In this document: positions 1 through 5,260 of the stretch, piece after piece | How positions within the stretch are numbered: the stretch's first letter is position 1 | Layout of the letters: each line of letters starts with the position of its first letter | NCBI GenBank assembly: GCA_003695865.1 | Contig: RFGQ01000072.1 | Coordinates: forward strand, 1-5,260 | Origin: Gemmatimonadota bacterium | Lineage (GTDB): Bacteria; Gemmatimonadota; Gemmatimonadetes; Longimicrobiales; Gaopeijiaceae | DNA: 5,260 nucleotides | Direction: 5' to 3' | Notes under the pieces: generated by a model | Seen by the model: the letters and a program-made list of their open reading frames with translations, nothing else | Told to the model about the DNA's origin: nothing | Databases searched by the model: none | Made by a program: the position numbers and the translations under genes

Positions 1-458
1 GCGACGAGCAGGTCGGGATCGCCGTCTCCGTCCACATCGGCGAAGGCCGCGCCGCTCGAGCGGCGCCCGGCCAGGGCCACCCCGGCCCGCTCCGTCACGT
101 CTTCGAAGCGCCAGCCCCCGCGGTTGCGGAACAGATGGTTGGGGCCGTCGATGGCTGTGAGGTACACGTCCGTCCACCCGTCCCCGTCGACGTCGGCGAA
201 GGCCACGCCCGAGCCGTGCCCGAGGATGCGGTTCTCGGCCTGAAGGGAATCGGGCAGCGTGTTCTCGAACAGGAGTCCCGCGCGTCCCGGATCGAGCGCC
301 GTGAAGCCCGCCGTGCGCCTCTCTGCGGGGCGGAGATCCCGCCAGCGCACGCCGGGGCCTTCCTGCTGCCACTCGGGGAGCCGAGCCTCGCCGCAGCCCA
401 CGACCAGGGCAGCCGCCACCGCGGAGCAGACGCGAACCCACCGGACCCTCGCGTTCAT
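1..458 (-). CDS. FG-GAP/VCBS-repeat (CRTAC1-like) lipoprotein, 3' part missing
   Basis: Partial gene: 152 N-terminal residues are present and the reading frame runs open off the left edge of the window. The product begins with an arginine-bearing n-region and a hydrophobic stretch ending in LVVGC, a lipobox that places the lipidated cysteine at residue 22. The next residue is Gly, so nothing retains it in the inner membrane, and outer-membrane anchoring is likely. Two calcium-binding FG-GAP/VCBS motifs follow: FADVDGDGWTDVYL (about 87-100) and FADVDGDGDPDLLV (about 139-152). Between them lies FRNRGGWRFEDVTERAGV, wording typical of CRTAC1/ASPIC-type beta-propeller proteins. Such proteins fold as extracytoplasmic seven-bladed propellers, and their substrates are mostly unknown. 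The ATG overlaps the upstream rhomboid stop codon and has a strong Shine-Dalgarno sequence. The family call is confident; the biological role is not known. Confidence 0.88.
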   Translation of the reverse strand, partial: MNARVRWVRVCSAVAAALVVGCGEARLPEWQQEGPGVRWRDLRPAERRTAGFTALDPGRAGLLFENTLPDSLQAENRILGHGSGVAFADVDGDGWTDVYLTAIDGPNHLFRNRGGWRFEDVTERAGVALAGRRSSGAAFADVDGDGDPDLLV

Positions 459-1207
459 CAGAACCAACCTCCATAGGGGATCTCACCGGGGGGCAGGCGA
501 ATACCTGCGCGCTTGGCCCTCACCAGACGGGGATCGCGGAAGGCGAAGACGAGCACGACGCCGGCGACGAATCCGGCGATGTGCGCCCAGAACGCAACCC
601 CGCCCGTGCCCGGGGGCTGCAGCATTCCCGACATGAGCTGGAGCAGGAACCAGAAGCCGAGGAACAGCACCGCGGGCATCTCGACGATGCGGATGAAGAA
701 GAGAAAGAAGAAGAGCGTGGCCACCCGTGCACGAGGATACAACACCAGGTACGCGCCCATGACGGCGCTGATCGCCCCCGACGCGCCAACGATGGGTAGG
801 GCCGAGGCGGGGTCGGTGATCACGTGGCCCAACGCCGCGATCACGCCGGTCGCCACGTAGAACACCAGAAAGCGCAGGTGTCCCATCGAGTCCTCGATGT
901 TGTTCCCGAAGATCCACAGGAACCACATGTTGCCGATGAGGTGCATCCAGCTTCCGTGGAGGAACATCGAGGTCACCAGCGCACCCCAGGTGAGCCCCCC
1001 GAAGCGGCACGCGAAGGGGCCCGGCCGCGGCGCAAACCCGGTGATCTCGGCGGGCACCGCGCCGAGCGCGCACACCGAGCCCCGCAGCAGCCGCTCGTCG
1101 AAGCCGGCCCCCTGCACGTAGATCCAGACGACCACGCAGGCCGCGATGATGCCCATCGTGACGATCGGGGGCAGCTCGGTCGGGTTGTCGTCCTGGAGCG
1201 GGAACAC
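458..1207 (-). CDS. Rhomboid family intramembrane serine protease
   Basis: Complete 249-residue integral membrane protease of the rhomboid family (PF01694 type), which cleaves transmembrane substrates within the inner membrane. With the GTG at 1207 as residue 1, all the active-site signatures are present: H84, H89 and N93 (HGSWMHLIGN), with the same spacing as H145/H150/N154 of E. coli GlpG; the nucleophile S143 in VGASGAISAVMGAY; and the catalytic H209 in FWAHIAGF. About six membrane spans are visible, near 15-31, 87-103, 112-128, 143-158, 163-187 and 206-223. A long loop between spans 1 and 2 includes two cysteines, at about 46 and 67. The start was chosen because VFPLQDDNPTE matches the usual MFPLxDDNPT opening of this subfamily and has GGAGA 4 nt upstream. 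An alternative GTG at 1309 would add 34 unconserved, Arg-rich residues. The substrate is unknown. The gene is divergent from dnaK and overlaps the lipoprotein gene by 1 nt. Confidence 0.93.
   Translation of the reverse strand: MFPLQDDNPTELPPIVTMGIIAACVVVWIYVQGAGFDERLLRGSVCALGAVPAEITGFAPRPGPFACRFGGLTWGALVTSMFLHGSWMHLIGNMWFLWIFGNNIEDSMGHLRFLVFYVATGVIAALGHVITDPASALPIVGASGAISAVMGAYLVLYPRARVATLFFFLFFIRIVEMPAVLFLGFWFLLQLMSGMLQPPGTGGVAFWAHIAGFVAGVVLVFAFRDPRLVRAKRAGIRLPPGEIPYGGWF
468..472 (-). promoter_or_regulatory. Ribosome binding site of the lipoprotein gene, inside the rhomboid 3' end
   Basis: GGAGG on the minus strand lies 9 nt before the ATG at 458. It sits within the last codons of the rhomboid gene (the Gly-Gly-Trp region). 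Together with the TGATG stop/start overlap, this supports translation of the lipoprotein from the rhomboid transcript by coupling or re-initiation. Confidence 0.7.
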
Positions 1208-1211
1208 GTCG

Positions 1212-1216
1212 TCTCC
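1212..1216 (-). promoter_or_regulatory. Ribosome binding site that fixes the rhomboid start at GTG 1207
   Basis: GGAGA on the minus strand ends 4 nt before GTG 1207. No comparable site precedes the alternative GTG at 1309, whose upstream sequence on that strand (GAGCCCGTTTTT) lacks a purine-rich core. This favours the shorter protein. Confidence 0.55.
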
Positions 1217-1295
1217 GGTGTCGGTCGCGGCGGGCCGGGCGAAGGCCGTCCTGCGCCGTTCCACCCTACCACACCGCGGGAAGCGGGTCCAGCCC

Positions 1296-1308
1296 TGCCA
1301 GAGTGGCA
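1296..1308. promoter_or_regulatory. Distal dyad operator/enhancer candidate upstream of dnaK
   Basis: TGCCAGAGTGGCA is a perfect inverted repeat with 5-bp arms around a 3-bp centre. Its centre is at 1302, about -83 relative to the start predicted from the sigma-54 element. It shares the core GCCAGARTGGC with the second dyad at 1326-1338, exactly 30 bp away centre to centre. Inference: a dimer-binding site for a transcription factor, most simply an enhancer-binding activator of sigma-54. Confidence 0.6.
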
Positions 1309-1325
1309 CAAAAACGGGCTCAAAC

Positions 1326-1338
1326 CGCCAGAATGGCG
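1326..1338. promoter_or_regulatory. Proximal dyad operator/enhancer candidate upstream of dnaK
   Basis: CGCCAGAATGGCG is a perfect inverted repeat with 5-bp arms and a 3-bp centre at 1332, about -53 from the predicted dnaK start. Its 11-bp core differs from the distal dyad at one base in the spacer, and the outer pair is a compensated change (T/A in one dyad, C/G in the other). This conserved symmetry argues for recognition by a dimeric protein. It ends 20 bp before the -24 element, so it does not overlap the polymerase site. Confidence 0.6.
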
Positions 1339-1358
1339 CCGTTTACCGGGGCGAAGCC

Positions 1359-1374
1359 GGGCACAATCGTTGCA
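1359..1374 (+). promoter_or_regulatory. Sigma-54 (RpoN) -24/-12 promoter for dnaK
   Basis: GGGCACAATCGTTGCA matches the RpoN consensus TGGCACRNNNNTTGCW at every specified position except the first T. The invariant GG (1360-1361) and GC (1372-1373) have the exact required spacing. Transcription would start near 1385, giving a dnaK leader of about 212 nt. Two dyads upstream supply plausible activator sites. No equally good sigma-70 or sigma-32 promoter was found: TTTACC at 1342 and CACAAT at 1362 are separated by only 14 nt. The match and context are read directly from sequence; actual use of the promoter is inferred. Confidence 0.68.
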
Positions 1375-1384
1375 CCGGGCGACG

Positions 1385-1596
1385 GCGTGTAGGCGCGCCG
1401 GCCCGGGCGGGCGGTCGCCTCCCGCAGGCGGCGGCCGCGCGGCTTCCGAAGGCCGGACCGCACGCGGTGCGAGGCACGGGCCAGAACCGGCCTGGATTCT
1501 CGAGACCCGCGCAGAACGCCGAACGAAGAACGAAAACCTCAGCCGCGGCGATCCGCGGGGCGGATGCGCCGCACCGGCATCGACACAGGAGAGCAC
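1385..1596 (+). other. Predicted long 5' leader of dnaK mRNA
   Basis: If the sigma-54 promoter is used, this is untranslated leader. Visible structure includes a stem at 1414-1420/1426-1432 (GTCGCCT with AGGCGGC, one wobble, 5-nt loop) and a compact hairpin of two CCGCGG blocks (1543-1548 and 1553-1558) around CGAT. The A-rich segment 1512-1538 carries GAACG repeats and looks unstructured. No known riboswitch or RNA thermometer class was recognised. The upstream in-frame ATG at 1564 has no good Shine-Dalgarno and would add 11 residues foreign to DnaK. Confidence 0.4.
1587..1591 (+). promoter_or_regulatory. Ribosome binding site of dnaK
   Basis: AGGAG lies 5 nt before ATG 1597. It selects this start, which gives the canonical MGKVIGIDLGTTNS N-terminus, over the in-frame ATG at 1564. 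Confidence 0.8.
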
Positions 1597-3537
<1,941 letters not shown>

Positions 3538-3555
3538 GGCCCTCGCGGTAGCGGT

Positions 3556-3577
3556 CGTGCCCCCTCCGGGGGGCACG
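3556..3577 (+). terminator. First hairpin after dnaK, UCCG tetraloop
   Basis: A perfect 9-bp stem (3556-3564 with 3569-3577), almost all G-C, is capped by UCCG closed by a C-G pair, a member of the very stable UNCG tetraloop class. It begins 18 nt after the dnaK stop. No U-tract follows, so it may act with the next hairpin or protect the mRNA 3' end rather than be a classic intrinsic terminator. Confidence 0.55.
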
Positions 3578-3612
3578 CGACGGGCGGGGGAGCAACGCTC
3601 TCCCGCCCGTCG
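3578..3612 (+). terminator. Second, long hairpin after dnaK
   Basis: A 16-bp stem (3578-3593 with 3597-3612) with one G-U wobble and a 3-nt AAC loop starts immediately after the first hairpin. Only TTCGT follows, so the U-tract is poor, as is common in GC-rich genomes. It most likely ends or attenuates the dnaK transcript before htrA. Its right arm shares bases with a separate 17-bp palindrome at 3609-3625. Confidence 0.65.
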
Positions 3613-3625
3613 TTCGTCGAACGAC
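3609..3625. repeat. Perfect 17-bp palindrome between dnaK and htrA
   Basis: GTCGTTCGTCGAACGAC has perfect 8-bp arms around a single central T. Its first 4 bases are also the end of the second hairpin, so the two RNA folds would compete. It is followed directly by another short dyad, GACAGGTGTC (3623-3632). It could be a third RNA hairpin or a DNA operator for htrA; the sequence alone does not decide. Confidence 0.45.
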
Positions 3626-3824
3626 AGGTGTCAATGGATGCGCCCGGACCCTCCCGCCCGCGACGTGTGTACACCGTGCGGGGTGTGGCGCGCAGCCGAC
3701 CCCGAGGTGAGGCGGCGACGGTGCTCGAGGCCGTGCGGCGCGCTCACGCGAAACGTGTGCCACGTGCCACGCGCGAGCAGCGGCAACGCCGAACACCAGC
3801 GAGAGAGACAACAAGGAGATGACG
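3626..3824 (+). other. Upstream region of htrA, no clear promoter
   Basis: About 200 bp of non-coding DNA. It contains an 8-bp palindrome GTGTACAC (3667-3674) and a tandem 7-bp repeat GTGCCAC GTGCCAC (3757-3770), whose junction forms CACGTG. I saw no sigma-54 element, and no sigma-70 or RpoE-like promoter good enough to call. A 62-codon Arg-rich frame (3634-3822) crosses it but does not look like a real gene. Confidence 0.5.
3813..3818 (+). promoter_or_regulatory. Ribosome binding site that decides the htrA start
   Basis: AAGGAG directly abuts the ATG at 3819 but lies 6 nt before the in-frame ATG at 3825. Normal spacing therefore favours 3825 as the start, giving MFDPLRTKAK; the earlier ATG would add only Met-Thr. 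Confidence 0.7.
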
Positions 3825-5260
3825 ATGTTCGACCCCCTTCGCACCAAGGCGAAAGTGGTCATCTACACGACGCTGGCCTTCCTCTTCGGGGTGGGTCTGG
3901 CGTCGGGGATGGGGTGGACCGAAGCCGGGCATGCGATGCCTGCGCTGCAGACCACCGCCCAGATTCCCGAAGATGCGGTTCAGCCGGCCCTGCAGCTCAG
4001 CGCGGCCTTCGAGCGCGTGGCCGAGGTCGTGACGCCGGCGGTGGTGCGCATCGAAGCCGAGCGACACGCCTCGCCCCAGCGCGGCGTGACCGGGGCCGGC
4101 CCGTTCCGCTTCTTCCGTGACCCGGATCCCGAGCCCCGCCTGCAGCTCGCGGGCGGCAGCGGCTTTCTGGTCTCGAAGGACGGCTACATCCTCACGAACA
4201 ACCACGTCGTCGCCGACGCCGAGCGCATCCGGGTCTACCTTGTCGACCGGCGGGTGTTCGACGCCGAACTCGTGGGTCGCGATCCGTTTACCGACGTGGC
4301 GGTCATCAAGATCAGCGACGGAGACAACGAGTTTCCGTTCCTCTCGTTCGGCTCCTCGGACGAAGTGCGCGTGGGTGAGTGGATCGTGGCCGTGGGCAAC
4401 CCCGGCTTCGGCGGCGGCAGCACGCTCGACTATACCGTGACGGCGGGCATCATCAGCGCCAAGGGGCGTCCGCTGCAGCTGCTGCAGACCGAGATTCTCA
4501 ACGACCCCGACTACGATCCCACGCTCGGGGGCTATGCGGTCGAGGACTTCCTGCAGACCGACGCCGTCATCAACCCCGGCAACTCGGGCGGTCCGATGGT
4601 CGACCTGCGCGGCCGCGTGGTCGGGATCAACTCGGCCATCGCCAGTCGCACCGGGTTCTATCAGGGATACGGCTTCGCCATCCCCATCGACCTGGCCCGT
4701 CACGTGATGGAGGACCTGATCGAGTATGGTCACGTGCGTCGGGCGCTCATGGGCATTTCGCTCGGGGCCATCGACGCCGTCAAGGCCGAGGCCTACGGGC
4801 TGCCTTCGGTCAGCGGGGTCGAGGTGCAGGACGTGACCCGCGGCGGCCCCGCGGACCGCGCCGGCATCGAGCCCTACGACGTGATCGTCTCGATCGACGG
4901 CGTCGAGGTGGCCACGCAGTCGGGCCTGCAACAGCTCATCGCGCGCCGCAACCCGGGCGACCGCGTCAAGGTACGGCTTTACCGGGACGGGAAGCCGCGC
5001 GAGATCGAGGTGGAGCTGGGTGAAGCCGACCTGTCACCGGCGCCCACCCGCACCGCGGCCGAGCCCACGCGGCCCACGCGGGTCGACGAGAAACTCGGTC
5101 TGCGCATGGAAGACATGACCCGCGACATCGCCGCGGAGCTGGGCTACGACGAGGCCGAGGGAGTCGTGATCACCGACGTGGCCCCCGACGGTCCCGCGGC
5201 CGAGATCGCCCGCTCGCTGCCGCTCGAGGGTGCGCGCGTGGTCGAGATCAACCGGCAGCC
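3825..5260 (+). CDS. htrA: Do/HtrA-family periplasmic serine protease with PDZ domains, 3' end missing
   Basis: Partial gene with 478 residues before the window end. The product is a DegP/HtrA-type serine endopeptidase that degrades or refolds damaged envelope proteins as PDZ-controlled oligomers. A basic start (RTKAK) and a hydrophobic stretch at about 11-30 form a signal peptide or anchor. The trypsin-like domain spans about 60-300 with a complete triad: H127 in TNNHVV, D157 in DPFTDVAVIKI and S254 in NPGNSGGP. PDZ1 runs from about 310 to 398, opening MGISLGAI and including GGPADRAGIEPYDVI. After a Pro/Thr-rich linker, PDZ2 begins near 420 (EKLGLRMEDM) and is cut. The loop before FLQTDAVINPGN (about 216-241) is roughly 15 residues longer than in E. 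coli DegP, and rich in Asp, Tyr and Leu. The gene lies 287 nt downstream of dnaK beyond strong hairpins, so it probably has its own promoter. DegS-like or DegQ-like roles are less likely given two PDZ domains, though DegQ also has two. Confidence 0.95.
   Translation, partial: MFDPLRTKAKVVIYTTLAFLFGVGLASGMGWTEAGHAMPALQTTAQIPEDAVQPALQLSAAFERVAEVVTPAVVRIEAERHASPQRGVTGAGPFRFFRDPDPEPRLQLAGGSGFLVSKDGYILTNNHVVADAERIRVYLVDRRVFDAELVGRDPFTDVAVIKISDGDNEFPFLSFGSSDEVRVGEWIVAVGNPGFGGGSTLDYTVTAGIISAKGRPLQLLQTEILNDPDYDPTLGGYAVEDFLQTDAVINPGNSGGPMVDLRGRVVGINSAIASRTGFYQGYGFAIPIDLARHVMEDLIEYGHVRRALMGISLGAIDAVKAEAYGLPSVSGVEVQDVTRGGPADRAGIEPYDVIVSIDGVEVATQSGLQQLIARRNPGDRVKVRLYRDGKPREIEVELGEADLSPAPTRTAAEPTRPTRVDEKLGLRMEDMTRDIAAELGYDEAEGVVITDVAPDGPAAEIARSLPLEGARVVEINRQ

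Larger units (their letters stand above)
1208..1596. other. Divergent control region between the rhomboid gene and dnaK
   Basis: This is a 389-bp non-coding stretch. The rhomboid-proximal third (1208-1290) has only a weak minus-strand promoter candidate: TGGACC at 1291-1286, 17 nt, then TAGGGT at 1268-1263. The middle holds two 13-bp dyads and a sigma-54 element aimed at dnaK, listed separately. From about 1385 to 1596 it would be the dnaK mRNA leader. That leader is GC-rich with short hairpins, followed by an A-rich island around 1512-1538 containing repeated GAACG units. No CIRCE inverted repeat (TTAGCACTC/GAGTGCTAA) and no convincing sigma-32 promoter were seen. Confidence 0.75.

Noticed and set aside
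1208..1309. 34-residue N-terminal extension of the rhomboid from GTG 1309
   Set aside because: The extension is Arg-rich without family similarity, has no ribosome binding site, and would overlap the distal dyad; VFPLQDDNPTE at 1207 is the typical family start.
1304..1319. TGGCACAAAAACGGGC as a second sigma-54 promoter
   Set aside because: The -24 half is good, but the GC lies 13 rather than 12 bases from the GG and the TTGC half is not matched. The TGGCA belongs to the dyad.
1342..1367. Sigma-70 pair TTTACC / CACAAT for dnaK
   Set aside because: The spacer is only 14 nt and both boxes match at 4 of 6 bases; the overlapping sigma-54 element is far better.
1208..1596. CIRCE (HrcA) operator or sigma-32 promoter for dnaK
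   Set aside because: Looked for TTAGCACTC-N9-GAGTGCTAA and CTTGAA/CCCCAT-type elements; none is present.
3634..3822. Small Arg-rich ORF (62 codons from ATG 3634) ending just before htrA, with a weak AGGTG upstream
   Set aside because: Composition is typical of a shadow frame, codon use at its 3' end (AGA, ACA, AGG) is unlike the neighbours, and it shows no motif. A leader peptide coupled to htrA cannot be fully excluded.
3744..4931. 395-codon minus-strand frame opposite htrA
   Set aside because: It mirrors the HtrA codons and shows no family signature, while htrA on the other strand has an intact catalytic triad.

Overview
The window is uniformly GC-rich coding DNA with very high third-position GC. 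It looks like a chromosomal segment of a Gram-negative bacterium: it has a lipobox lipoprotein, a periplasmic HtrA protease, and a DnaK carrying the extra N-terminal segment typical of Gram-negative DnaK proteins. The rhomboid N-terminus (VFPLQDDNPTE), the CRTAC1/FG-GAP lipoprotein and the style of the DnaK and HtrA proteins suggest Gemmatimonadota or a nearby uncultured lineage. That placement rests on recognition, not on a search.

Layout: (1) positions 1-458, minus strand, the 5' part of an exported FG-GAP/VCBS-repeat lipoprotein; (2) 458-1207, minus strand, an intact rhomboid serine protease whose stop overlaps the lipoprotein start as TGATG, so the two form an operon; (3) 1208-1596, a divergent control region; (4) 1597-3537, plus strand, a complete dnaK; (5) 3538-3824, tandem hairpins acting as a probable terminator, then a short htrA upstream region; (6) 3825-5260, plus strand, a Do/HtrA serine protease cut by the window end inside its second PDZ domain.

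The most notable signal is in the divergent control region. A near-perfect sigma-54 (-24/-12) element, GGGCACAATCGTTGCA at 1359-1374, points at dnaK. Upstream of it are two perfect 13-bp dyads (TGCCAGAGTGGCA and CGCCAGAATGGCG) sharing the core GCCAGARTGGC, with centres exactly 30 bp apart, close to three helical turns. This is the layout expected for an enhancer-binding activator driving RpoN-dependent transcription. It would put the main Hsp70 under sigma-54 rather than under the usual sigma-32, HrcA/CIRCE or HspR systems. No CIRCE element is visible, and grpE, dnaJ and hrcA are not adjacent.

Functionally, three of the four genes concern protein quality control in different compartments: rhomboid in the inner membrane, DnaK in the cytoplasm and HtrA in the periplasm. 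The window is therefore a small proteostasis neighbourhood, with the divergent region as its likely control point.
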